DNA of 64,000 nucleotides, taken from assembly GCF_000377665.1 (NCBI RefSeq), contig NZ_KB898654.1:149171-213170 (forward strand), in the 5' to 3' direction. Origin of the DNA: Vreelandella zhanjiangensis DSM 21076. Lineage in GTDB: Bacteria; Pseudomonadota; Gammaproteobacteria; Pseudomonadales; Halomonadaceae. How positions within the stretch are numbered: position 1 is the first letter of the stretch; each line of letters opens with the position of its first letter. A program made the position numbers and the translations under genes. Positions 1 to 7,423 of the stretch are shown here, in pieces. The notes beneath the pieces are model-generated. The model did no database searches, was not told where the DNA came from, and worked only from the letters and a program-made list of their open reading frames with translations.

Positions 1-131
1 AATAAATGCAGGTTAGCGAGCCAAATTATCCATGTCAAAACAAAACCACCAACTCAAGACCAACGTCTAGGTCTGGTCAGCGAAGGCTGGCCGCGCTACA
101 TTAATCCAACGCATCCCGTCCAGGAGCCGAT

Positions 132-596
132 ATGCCCGCGTTAGAACCCTGTCGATTAGAACCTTGCAGTGAGTTGGAGTTAGACCATCAGCTATGTTTT
201 GCGCTGTACTCCACCTCATTAACGATGACAAAAATTTATAAACCGCTTCTAAAGGAGCTAGGGCTTACTTATCCGCAATATTTGGCAATGCTGGTGTTAT
301 GGCAGCAAGACGGCATAACGGTAGGTACATTGAGCAAGCGCCTGCTGACCGACCCAGGCTCGCTAACGCCGCTGCTTAAGCGTCTTGAAGGCGATCAGCT
401 GTTGATTCGTCAACGCAATCGTCAGGATGAGCGCATCGTGGAGCTATTTTTAACCGATAAAGGGCGTGAATTGCGTGAACAGGCGCGTCATATTCCTAGC
501 TGCATAGTCAATGCCAGTGAAAAATCGATAGAAACCCTGACACAGCTAAAAGAAGACTTGGTACAGCTACGCGATAACCTACAAAAAATCGACTAG
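132..596 (+). CDS. ohrR: OhrR, MarR-family organic peroxide sensor-repressor
   Basis: A cytoplasmic winged-helix repressor of 154 residues, the usual MarR length. The N-terminal segment LDHQLCFALYS places a cysteine at residue 22, the position of the peroxide-reactive cysteine in Xanthomonas OhrR. The winged-helix core follows (about residues 60-120, with the wing near RNRQDERIVELFLTDKG). In the family, organic hydroperoxides oxidise this cysteine and release the repressor from the ohr promoter. The start has a CAGGAG ribosome site at 120-125. The gene is followed on the same strand by ohr, with a strong palindrome between them, which supports the assignment. Two further cysteines at 7 and 12 lie in the non-conserved N-terminal tail. 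Confidence 0.93.
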   Translation: MPALEPCRLEPCSELELDHQLCFALYSTSLTMTKIYKPLLKELGLTYPQYLAMLVLWQQDGITVGTLSKRLLTDPGSLTPLLKRLEGDQLLIRQRNRQDERIVELFLTDKGRELREQARHIPSCIVNASEKSIETLTQLKEDLVQLRDNLQKID

Positions 597-628
597 CCCT
601 TCTCGCACTTTAAGAAGGTTTATTGAAA

Positions 629-650
629 TTTATCTTGCGCGCAAAATAAA
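629..650. promoter_or_regulatory. Probable OhrR operator (22-bp palindrome)
   Basis: An imperfect palindrome with 11-bp arms and one mismatched pair, centred on the core TTGCGCGCAA (635-644) and flanked by TTTAT and ATAAA. It lies in the 109-bp gap between ohrR and ohr, about 55 bp before the ohr start. That is where a MarR-type repressor would block ohr transcription. The OhrR link is inferred from position and symmetry. Confidence 0.6.
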
Positions 651-705
651 GCTGCACTAAATTAAACCCAGTTACTCTGATCAACAACATAAAAGGAAGC
701 TTGCT

Positions 706-1131
706 ATGTCTATCGAAACCGTCGCCTACCGTGCCCATGCCAAAGCCACCGGTGGCCGTGAAGGCCAAGCCAAGTCGTCTGACGGCGCATTGGATGTCAA
801 ACTCAGCACGCCTAAAGAGCTAGGCGGCGCAGGCGGTGAAGGCACTAACCCGGAACAGCTGTTTGCTGCGGGCTACTCCGCCTGCTTTTTAGGTGCATTG
901 AAGCATGTCGCCAGCCAGGAAAAAGTAAAGCTTCCGCAAGACACTGCCATTGAAGGCAGCGTGGGTATCGGCGCTATTCCCACAGGTTTTGGCATTGAAG
1001 TCGAGCTTACTATCAGCCTCCCCGGCCTTGAAAAGAGCGTAGCCCAGGATTTGGTTGACAAAGCCCATGTCGTTTGCCCTTACTCCAACGCAACGCGTGG
1101 CAACATCGACGTAACTCTGACGCTTGCCTAA
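706..1131 (+). CDS. ohr: Ohr, organic hydroperoxide reductase
   Basis: A 141-residue OsmC/Ohr-family thiol peroxidase that reduces organic and fatty acid hydroperoxides in the cytoplasm. The two catalytic cysteines are visible at residue 60 (YSAC) and 124 (VVCPYS). The conserved arginine (Arg18, GGREG) and glutamate (Glu50, NPEQLF) of the active site are also present. In the family the reaction disulfide is recycled by lipoylated proteins. It follows ohrR and the palindrome at 629-650, so induction by organic peroxides through OhrR is the expected control. Length is normal and nothing is missing. Confidence 0.96.
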   Translation: MSIETVAYRAHAKATGGREGQAKSSDGALDVKLSTPKELGGAGGEGTNPEQLFAAGYSACFLGALKHVASQEKVKLPQDTAIEGSVGIGAIPTGFGIEVELTISLPGLEKSVAQDLVDKAHVVCPYSNATRGNIDVTLTLA

Positions 1132-1158
1132 GTTTTCCAACGTTAGCTTCTGATAGGG

Positions 1159-1854
1159 CTAACCTTTAAGCGCACGTGCCACTGCCCTGCTTGCATGCAG
1201 CGCAGTGGTATCGTAAAGCGGCACATGAGTATGCGCCTGCTCTACTAGTAGCGCGATTTCAGTACACCCCAGAATGACTGCCTGAGCGCCCTGCTGATGC
1301 AGGCTATCGATAATTTCGAGATAGCGCTCGCGCGAGTCACTATTGATTTTCCCCTGGCACAGTTCGTCGAAAATAATCCGATGCACCGCTTCGCGCTCGG
1401 CACTATCAGGCACAACCACCTCGATACCGAATGCGTCCTGCAAGCGAGCCTTGTAAAAATCCTGCTCCATGGTAAAGCGCGTACCCAACAGCCCCACGCG
1501 GGTAATACCATCTTGCATTAACTGTTCAGCAGTCGCATCAGCGATATGCAGCAGCGAAATACCGATAGCCTGTTCGATAGCCGGCGCCACCTTGTGCATG
1601 GTATTGGTTGCCAAGAGCAGAAAATCCGCGCCAGCCCGTTCGATGTTTTGCGCAGCACTAGCCAGGAGCTCGCCTGCTTTATCCCAATCGCCTTGCTGCT
1701 GCAGGGTTTCGATTTCGGCAAAATCGACGCTGATCAGCACAATTTTGGCGGAGTGAAAGCCGCCTAGCGCCTGCTTTACGCCCTCATTCAGAGCGCGATA
1801 ATAACTTTGCGTTGATTCCCAGCTCATGCCGCCCAGCACACCAATAACCTGCAT
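1159..1854 (-). CDS. YgeA-like aspartate/glutamate racemase family enzyme
   Basis: A 231-residue Asp/Glu racemase-superfamily protein that closely resembles E. coli YgeA (GVLGGMSWEST start, ATNTMHK, GTRFTMEQDFY, GCTEI). Most members use two cysteines. Here the first is replaced by Thr83 while Cys197 is kept in GCTEI, the same Thr83/Cys197 pair reported for the E. coli enzyme. The fold comprises two repeated alpha/beta domains. It would interconvert L- and D-amino acids without a cofactor; substrate preference cannot be read from sequence. It is convergent with ohr, with only 27 bp between them. Confidence 0.85.
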   Translation of the reverse strand: MQVIGVLGGMSWESTQSYYRALNEGVKQALGGFHSAKIVLISVDFAEIETLQQQGDWDKAGELLASAAQNIERAGADFLLLATNTMHKVAPAIEQAIGISLLHIADATAEQLMQDGITRVGLLGTRFTMEQDFYKARLQDAFGIEVVVPDSAEREAVHRIIFDELCQGKINSDSRERYLEIIDSLHQQGAQAVILGCTEIALLVEQAHTHVPLYDTTALHASRAVARALKG

Positions 1855-1941
1855 TTTCGTCTCCTTTTTGAATCACCATGAATTATTTTATTAACCGGCT
1901 AATAACCCTCCCCCCTTGTACCAGCTTTTTACTACCCTCAT

Positions 1942-2013
1942 AAAGTACCTACCGTATCTAAAGTACTTAGAACATTTAAAGTATCTAGAACATCGAAAGA
2001 ACCTAAAGCAGCT
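1942..2013. repeat. Four tandem 18-bp imperfect repeats
   Basis: Four consecutive 18-bp units begin at 1942, 1960, 1978 and 1996, each starting AAAG. Units two and three share most of AAAGTAcTTAGAACATtT; the outer two are more diverged. The array fills much of the gap between the divergent racemase and yghU genes. It could be a multi-site regulatory array for yghU or a simple repeat expansion; no protein is assigned. Confidence 0.7.
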
Positions 2014-2072
2014 TAAGTAACCGTTTTTTTGCCATGTTGGCACTGCCCATGAAACAACACAGCGAGGCTATG

Positions 2073-2933
2073 ATGAGCGATACTTCTTACACCCCACCGC
2101 GCGTTTGGAAATGGGAACCCGGCAATGGCGGCAAGTTTGCCAACATTAACCGCCCCATTGCAGGTCCGACTCACGATAAGCCCTTGCCCGTGGGAAAACA
2201 TCCGCTTCAGCTCTACTCACTGGCCACCCCTAATGGCGTTAAAGTGACCGTCATGCTTGAGGAGCTTTTAGAGAAAGGCATTGAAGCCGCCGAGTATGAT
2301 GCTCACTTGATCAAGATCGGTGACGGCGACCAGTTCGGCAGCGGGTTTGTCGAGGTGAATCCCAACTCAAAAATTCCTGCGCTGATGGACCATAGCACCA
2401 ACCCGCCCCAGCGTGTTTTCGAGTCAGGCGCCATTCTGCTTTACCTGGCTGAGAAGTTTTCAGCGTTTTTGCCCAGCGACCCGGCCAAACGTACCGAGTG
2501 CCTTTCCTGGTTATTCTGGCAAATGGGTAGCGCCCCCATCCTAGGCGGCGGATTCGGCCACTTTTACGCTTACGCCCCGGAAAAATACCAGTACCCCATT
2601 GATCGTTACACCATGGAAGTAAAACGCCAACTAGACGTGCTGGACCGCCACTTGGCCGATAACCGTTATATGGCGGGAGATGAGTACACTATCGCCGATA
2701 TGGCGATTCACCCCTGGTATGGCGCCTTGGTAAAAAATCGCGTATACGAAGCGGCTGAATTTCTTGAAGCCCATACCTACAAGAATGTCATGCGCTGGGC
2801 TGATGAGCTTGATGCACGCCCTGCCGTTCAGCGTGGCCGCATGGTGAACCGCACGTTTGGAGAGCCCAGCGAGCAGCTACATGAACGCCACGATGCCAGT
2901 GACTTTGAGCTTAAAACCCAAGATAAGCTCTAA
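2073..2933 (+). CDS. yghU: YghU-like glutathione transferase (disulfide-bond reductase type)
   Basis: A 286-residue protein (YghU is 288) of the nu-class glutathione transferases, which bind two glutathiones and reduce disulfides and hydroperoxides. Family signatures visible are FANINRPIAGPTHD, LPVGKHPLQLYSLATPNG, NPNSKIPAL in the thioredoxin-like domain, and GDEYTIADMAIHPW in the helical domain. The start is set at the ATG at 2073 (MSDTSY), preceded by AGCGAGG. The open frame extends to 2034, but the extra residues have no counterpart in YghU. A terminator hairpin follows at 2985. The tandem repeat at 1942-2013 lies just upstream. Confidence 0.92.
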   Translation: MSDTSYTPPRVWKWEPGNGGKFANINRPIAGPTHDKPLPVGKHPLQLYSLATPNGVKVTVMLEELLEKGIEAAEYDAHLIKIGDGDQFGSGFVEVNPNSKIPALMDHSTNPPQRVFESGAILLYLAEKFSAFLPSDPAKRTECLSWLFWQMGSAPILGGGFGHFYAYAPEKYQYPIDRYTMEVKRQLDVLDRHLADNRYMAGDEYTIADMAIHPWYGALVKNRVYEAAEFLEAHTYKNVMRWADELDARPAVQRGRMVNRTFGEPSEQLHERHDASDFELKTQDKL

Positions 2934-2984
2934 ACGATAAGGCACCGCTTCACAGCCCAAAACTCAATCAGATAGCGCAGCAAT

Positions 2985-3014
2985 AAAAAAACGGCCCCTG
3001 GAGGCCGTTTTTTT
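2985..3014. terminator. Bidirectional intrinsic terminator
   Basis: A 12-bp stem (A-tract plus CGGCC pairing with GGCCG plus T-tract) with a 6-nt loop, giving a run of seven T on the plus strand and seven A complemented to T on the minus strand. It sits between convergent genes ending at 2933 (+) and 3027 (-), so it probably ends both. Confidence 0.9.
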
Positions 3015-3026
3015 ACATGGAAGATA

Positions 3027-3344
3027 CTACTGCACCCGGGAATTATTTAACGCGTAGTTCCATACCCGGTAAACATAAAAAATATAGCCAATCCCAAAGG
3101 TCACCAGCGAAATCAGTATCCACAAGATGATGTGGCCAATATTGCTGAAAATATTGATATCACACACCATTTTTCGCTCGGCACCCGTGGTTTGATCAAT
3201 GACGGACGTGCGGTTAATCACAAAACGGGCAAACGAGTAAGGAAAGAAAAACAGCGCGATCCCAAGGGTAAGAATACTCAGCACCAGCCACAGCAGCAGA
3301 TGCCCAATGATGTCGAAAATCGACAAGTTTGCTTTAATAGTCAC
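3027..3344 (-). CDS. Small inner-membrane protein with duplicated halves (DUF6693-like)
   Basis: A 105-residue protein with two halves that resemble each other. Residues about 7-45 (NLSIFDIIGHLLLWLVLSILTLGI) and about 63-100 (DINIFSNIGHIILWILISLVTFGI) each carry a D-hydrophobic-F-IGH motif followed by a long hydrophobic helix and an aromatic/basic tail. This points to an internal duplication making a two-helix membrane protein. I think it belongs to the DUF6693 type, but family naming from memory is uncertain. No enzymatic motif is visible. It shares the terminator at 2985-3014 with yghU. Confidence 0.7.
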   Translation of the reverse strand: MTIKANLSIFDIIGHLLLWLVLSILTLGIALFFFPYSFARFVINRTSVIDQTTGAERKMVCDINIFSNIGHIILWILISLVTFGIGYIFYVYRVWNYALNNSRVQ

Positions 3345-3448
3345 GTTAAGCCCTTAGCGGATGTTCTTAGGAATAGTTAAGCGGCGCAGATTACCACCGC
3401 TGGCAGGCCTCGGGAATGTTTATAAGTAAACGCTTAAGGGTTTATGGA

Positions 3449-4054
3449 TTACTGTGAGGAGTGGCGCACATCTTTAAGGCTTGAGTGATCGTGTTCGTCG
3501 CTTTCCTTTACCACGCTTAATGAGCCGTCGGTTTCCAATATAACCGCATGGGCGGCTGAAACACTGCTTAGCCCGTTGCTGCGTATGGCCGCTCGCACTT
3601 CATCCTGGGTAACTCGCGCCTTGTGCAGTGCCTGGGTAAGAAACTCACCGCGGTAAAGCAGCATTAAAGGCTCACCGGTCACCAGCTTTTTTACCCACCG
3701 CTTACGTACACTCAACCAGGTAATCGCGAACTGAAGAAAAATCAGTAGCCCCAGAGCTAGCGCCCCTTCCGCCAGCGCCACCTGTTTGGAAAGCAGAATG
3801 GTCGCAAGCGTCGAGCCCAATGCAACGGTCACGATCAGGTCAAATGCATTCATTTTCGAAAGCGTGCGATTGCCTGAAAGGCGTAGAAAAATGACCAATA
3901 CGACGTAAGCCAGTAAACCGACAATCAGCGTACGAAAGAGGTTTTCCCAACCATTAAAAAACATAGGCTTAATAACATCCTTGTTAGCGGGCACATTAAG
4001 TGCCGAATATTGAGTGTCTTTTGCCTCTGATAAGCTAGCGTCAATTGGCGGCAT
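3449..4054 (-). CDS. DUF421 (YetF/YcaP-like) membrane protein
   Basis: A protein of 201 residues with the DUF421 pattern: an N-terminal membrane pair (about 38-58 and 95-115), the signature LSGNRTLSKMNAFDLIVTVALGS between them, and a cytoplasmic C-terminal domain with GEPLMLLYRGEFL and V/DEVRAAIRSNGLSS. The function of the family is not established. The open frame begins at 4054, but the residues before MFFNGWENLFRT look extra, so a start at 3964 is possible; neither start has a perfect ribosome site. Confidence 0.85.
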   Translation of the reverse strand: MPPIDASLSEAKDTQYSALNVPANKDVIKPMFFNGWENLFRTLIVGLLAYVVLVIFLRLSGNRTLSKMNAFDLIVTVALGSTLATILLSKQVALAEGALALGLLIFLQFAITWLSVRKRWVKKLVTGEPLMLLYRGEFLTQALHKARVTQDEVRAAIRSNGLSSVSAAHAVILETDGSLSVVKESDEHDHSSLKDVRHSSQ

Positions 4055-4086
4055 CTGCCAGGTTGGAAACCTAAGATATTAAGAAC

Positions 4087-4410
4087 TCAGTCGGACTGAC
4101 GTTGCCACCAATCGGCATATGAGCTGTTATGCGGAGCAACGCCGGTTTCGTCGGGCGCATTATCGTCCCACCAGACAGGCCCACGTTCGCCTAATGCTTC
4201 TTTGGCGGCTTGTACGTTATTGCGCGCCTGGCGTAACGCCTCATCATCTTCTTGCTGCTTGGCGGTTTTTACCGCGCGGCGAGCCTTCATGAGCTCATTG
4301 ACGTGGGCTTGTCTTTCATCTTCATCCAAGTGTGGATTAGTACAGCGCCACAAGCGGTTTTTGGCGACAAAATAGCGCCCATCTGGGGTATGTAGGTAAG
4401 TATTAGCCAT
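4087..4410 (-). CDS. Conserved hypothetical protein, charged, helix-rich
   Basis: A 107-residue soluble protein of unknown function. It starts with MANTYLHTPDGRYFVAKNRLWRCTNPHL, continues through a charged helical stretch (KARRAVKTAKQQEDDEALRQARNNVQAAKEAL) and ends in a Trp-rich tail (VWWDDNAP, ADWWQRQSD). I recall similar short proteins annotated as hypothetical in proteobacteria but know no role. It follows the lpxR-like gene and precedes the DUF421 gene on the same strand, 32 bp apart, so co-transcription is possible. Confidence 0.7.
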   Translation of the reverse strand: MANTYLHTPDGRYFVAKNRLWRCTNPHLDEDERQAHVNELMKARRAVKTAKQQEDDEALRQARNNVQAAKEALGERGPVWWDDNAPDETGVAPHNSSYADWWQRQSD

Positions 4411-4529
4411 GGGGTTTCTCGTCAGCTGCCATAACGAATGCCCTTAGGGTTTGTACGAAAAGTCGCATGGAGGCATCTTGCTCTGCCTCCATTGCGCCTG
4501 GACTCGCCTAATGATTAAAGCTTTATCCG

Positions 4530-5519
4530 TTAGAAGCTGCGGGATAGCGTAACGGCGCCGTATTTATCCTGCTGTTCCTGGCCATCAAACTCTCGCGTGC
4601 GCTCTACGGCCGCGTAGGTAACCTGCCACTGATCCCAGGCAAGTGCCAGACCTGCCGAGGCTTCGCCCACCCACTCCTTACTATCAACCGAGTGGCTGCT
4701 GGAGAACACATTGCCATCCAACGTTAGGTTATGTGCCACATAGTAGCCTTCGACGTTAGCAAATAAGTACCACTGCCAGCCGGTGGTGCTTGTCATCCGG
4801 CCACGATTTCCAGGGTTGGGCGTTAGCGTCGGGATACCACTGGCATCATCGCCCCAACGTACGCTATAGCCGGCGCTTGCGTAGGTATTAAGGTTACCCA
4901 GCGCCACGCTGAGGCTAGGACCATGAGCAAAGCGCTTACCTGCCAGCGGAACGTTATGCCACCACTGGCGGCGCATGGTCACGTTAAGCAGCGGCTCATC
5001 GCCTAGCTGGTTGTCCCAACCGCTGGGTCGATCACTATTGGTAAAACGGTGCACTTCACGCTGCACGCTATCGGCAAGTGATGAGGGCCCGACCAGACCG
5101 ATATCTAAATGCAGATCCGTTGCCTGCTGCCAGCGCCCCATGGGTATATCTTCATAAAGCGATAGGCCGCCATACACCAGGCCAGCATAAGGGCGATCAT
5201 CTTCAATCAGCTCGGAACGCCTAATATCATCTGGCGTATAAATTTGATGCACCAGCCGAAAGGCCACGGTATCTGCCTGTCTGATCAGGCCATCAGGCAG
5301 CGAGGTGGCTAAACGCTGGGTCCAGGTTTCAGGGCTGGGCTTGAAGGCCCAGTTAAGCTCGAAACCGCTGGTAAAGTGGCCATCATCGTTACTCGCCAGA
5401 CCATCGTTCTCATGCTTGACGGAGATAACGTTGTTATCTGCATGAGCGAAAGCAGGCAATAGGCTCATCGCTGCTACAAGGGGAAGCAGACGCCAGGCAG
5501 GCAGGCAGGATTTGTGCAT
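4530..5519 (-). CDS. lpxR: LpxR-like lipid A 3'-O-deacylase (DUF2219), outer membrane
   Basis: A 329-residue outer-membrane beta-barrel protein. A signal peptide occupies about residues 1-27 (ending AFAHA). The LpxR family removes the 3'-acyloxyacyl group of lipid A. Conserved features are the early HENDGL (Asn38, Asp39), the FTSG segment (Ser51), DDRPYAGLVYGG, and a terminal aromatic residue after repeated amphipathic strands (LSRSF end). The ATG at 5519 is chosen because AAGGA lies 8 bp upstream and a signal peptide follows; the open frame to 5618 adds an unrelated hydrophobic tail. Activity towards this organism's lipid A is an inference from the family. Confidence 0.8.
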   Translation of the reverse strand: MHKSCLPAWRLLPLVAAMSLLPAFAHADNNVISVKHENDGLASNDDGHFTSGFELNWAFKPSPETWTQRLATSLPDGLIRQADTVAFRLVHQIYTPDDIRRSELIEDDRPYAGLVYGGLSLYEDIPMGRWQQATDLHLDIGLVGPSSLADSVQREVHRFTNSDRPSGWDNQLGDEPLLNVTMRRQWWHNVPLAGKRFAHGPSLSVALGNLNTYASAGYSVRWGDDASGIPTLTPNPGNRGRMTSTTGWQWYLFANVEGYYVAHNLTLDGNVFSSSHSVDSKEWVGEASAGLALAWDQWQVTYAAVERTREFDGQEQQDKYGAVTLSRSF

Positions 5520-5691
5520 TGCTCGTTCCTTGAGTGAAGGGCAAACCGTGTTGACGCCTAACCAGACGCCAACAAACATTGCTGATTGTATGTAAATGTG
5601 CAAAAAGATAGCAAGCAAACGAGGCTAATTATCTTAAACAAACGCCATTTAAAGCTCTTTTCTTAAAAAAACCTAATCCTGGCTTTTTTAT

Positions 5692-5741
5692 AGCGTAGTA
5701 GGACCTTTAAGCAGCTGGGCTAAGTAAGAGCGTAGTAGAAC
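5692..5741. repeat. 13-bp direct repeat, 37 bp apart
   Basis: AGCGTAGTAGgAC at 5692-5704 recurs as AGCGTAGTAGaAC at 5729-5741, just after the end of yaeQ and upstream of the lpxR-like gene (both minus strand). It could be a regulatory pair or a chance local duplication. Confidence 0.4.
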
Positions 5742-5755
5742 TTGCCCAAGGAAGC

Positions 5756-6295
5756 TTAACGATCGCCTAAAAGCCACTGGGGAGTAATTTCATGCTGGCC
5801 AGTTTCATCAGTGATAAACAGCGACCCTTCACTAACCATGATGGCCCAGTTGATCGCCCGAGGCAGGTTTTGAGCAATGGTTGCCAGCGCTTCTTGAGGC
5901 AAGGCCGCCACGTGAACATTTTTAAGGTTGGTCACACTGGGTAACACTTTGTTTTCCCACACATCAATACGCCCGTAGGCAAGCAGCGATACCCGCTCGG
6001 CACGCCGCGAGCACCACGTCAGGCGCTCGGCATCCGGCAAACCTACTTCAATCCAGTGGAGTACTCGGCCATCCAGGCTTTTTTCCCACAGAGCGGGTTC
6101 ATCCACATCGGAAAGCCCGCGCCCAAACGCGATCGCTTCGCTGTACCAAAGTACATAGGCAATTAACCGCGCGCTCATCCGTTCTTCTGTTTCAGAAGGG
6201 TGACGAGCCACGGTAAACCGTAACGTTTCATATACCCCACGATCCAAATCGGTGAGGTTGATATCGACTTTATAAGGCGTTGCGCTAAGGGCCAT
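5756..6295 (-). CDS. yaeQ: YaeQ family protein
   Basis: A 179-residue cytoplasmic protein (E. coli YaeQ has 181). Recognisable segments are YKVDINLTDLDRGVYETLRFTVARHPSET near the start, ERMSARLIAYVLWY, and WIEVGLPDAERLTWCSRRAERV in the middle. The fold is related to the PD-(D/E)xK nuclease superfamily. E. coli YaeQ was first noted as a suppressor of rfaH defects; its biochemical role is unsettled. The start at 6295 (MALSATPYK) matches the family N-terminus. The frame extends to 6361 with a second in-frame ATG four codons earlier. Confidence 0.88.
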   Translation of the reverse strand: MALSATPYKVDINLTDLDRGVYETLRFTVARHPSETEERMSARLIAYVLWYSEAIAFGRGLSDVDEPALWEKSLDGRVLHWIEVGLPDAERLTWCSRRAERVSLLAYGRIDVWENKVLPSVTNLKNVHVAALPQEALATIAQNLPRAINWAIMVSEGSLFITDETGQHEITPQWLLGDR

Positions 6296-6486
6296 GGGTT
6301 TTTCCATCGGTAAATATTCGCTAGGGTTTGCGCGAAAAGTAGCTGAGCGAAGACCAGACAAGGAAAAAATCAGTGAAAAAACGGAGTTTACTTGTGTAAA
6401 TGAGTATTTTGATCTGGTTTTTAACGCCGTATGGTCGAGCGCAAGCAGTTTTCGTACAAAGCCTAGTTTACCTGATGCATCGCCGG

Positions 6487-7182
6487 TTATGGGCAGGCCT
6501 TACGATAATCGGCGGTTAGCGTACCCTGCTTTAGCGTATCTGCTTCATGGCTGGGCTCACGCCAGCGCTCTTCAAGTGCGTCCTGGTACCACACCTGCAT
6601 GGCTGGCTGTGCCAGCATGTGTTTTACGTATGCTTGGGATGCTTCGCTCAGCGGCAAACCAAATGTTTGCACACGAAATACGACAGGCGCGTAAAAGGCG
6701 TCCACCGCGGTAAAGTCTTTACCGGCTAGAAAAGGCCCGCCAAAGCGTGAAAGCCCCTGCTGCCACTGTTCATCCAGCCGCGCCATATCGGCCTTGAGAG
6801 CACTCGATAAATCATCAAGCGCAACGCGCGCCCCGCAGTTCATGGGGCATTCATTTCGCAAGGTCGCGAAGCCGCTATGCATTTCGGCGCTGGCCGAGCG
6901 TGCCCAGGCGCGTGCTGCGACATCCTGTGGCCACACCTTAGAGTGCTGCTCGGCCACATACTCAATAATGGCAAGCGAGTCCCACACGGCGATATCTTTA
7001 TCGACCAAGCACGGTACTAACGCTGAGGGCGAAAAGCGTTTAAAGGTGGCGTAGCTTACGCCGGTCCCGCCTTCAAATGGCATAACGTGCTCGTTAAAGG
7101 GGATATTGAGCGCCTTCATCAGCACCCAGGGGCGTAGCGACCATGAAGAGTAGTTTTTATTGGCGATATAAAGATCAAACAT
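6487..7182 (-). CDS. Glutathione S-transferase
   Basis: A 231-residue cytoplasmic GST. The thioredoxin-like N-terminal domain (about 1-80) carries NYSSWSLRPWVLMKALNIPF, the cis-proline region SALVPCLVD and DSLAIIEYVAE, which bind glutathione. An all-helical domain follows, with AGKDFTAVDAFYAPVVFR as the conserved N-capping-box region. The SSWSLRP signature is typical of the YfcF-like/zeta-type bacterial GSTs that conjugate or reduce small electrophiles. The substrate is unknown. The gene stands alone, 240 bp from the divergent gluconate operon. Confidence 0.88.
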   Translation of the reverse strand: MFDLYIANKNYSSWSLRPWVLMKALNIPFNEHVMPFEGGTGVSYATFKRFSPSALVPCLVDKDIAVWDSLAIIEYVAEQHSKVWPQDVAARAWARSASAEMHSGFATLRNECPMNCGARVALDDLSSALKADMARLDEQWQQGLSRFGGPFLAGKDFTAVDAFYAPVVFRVQTFGLPLSEASQAYVKHMLAQPAMQVWYQDALEERWREPSHEADTLKQGTLTADYRKACP

Positions 7183-7371
7183 GAATACCTCATTTTAAAG
7201 AGACCAAGCGAGAAGTGCGCCACTGGTAAAAACAAATACTCAATGAAATTAGAGATAAACAGTATATCCCTCCCCAGCCAAAGTTCTGTAGAGCGCTTTT
7301 GACGATTTTGGCATTTTTTTATGGCTAACTTAAACCAAGGTCGTGTATCCAAGGAGCTGCCAATCTATACG

Positions 7372-7396
7372 ATGTTACCGATAACATTACCGGTAA
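7372..7396. promoter_or_regulatory. GntR/IdnR-type operator before the gluconate operon
   Basis: ATGTTACCGATAACAT at 7372-7387 is the sequence known as the E. coli GntR (LacI-family) operator consensus. It is directly followed by a second, overlapping palindrome TTACCGGTAA at 7387-7396. The pair ends 28 bp before the gntP start, fitting repression relieved by gluconate. No LacI-family regulator is encoded in the window. Confidence 0.85.
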
Positions 7397-7423
7397 CAAA
7401 CCTTCCCTTATTGGAGCGCTCGC

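Noticed and set aside
1142..1163. GTTAGC/GCTAAC pair as a terminator of ohr
   Set aside because: Only 6 bp with a 10-nt loop and no T-run; overlaps the racemase stop, too weak to call.
4530..5618. Longer start for the LpxR-like gene
   Set aside because: The extra 33 residues are hydrophobic and precede a proper signal peptide; the ATG at 5519 has a good ribosome site.
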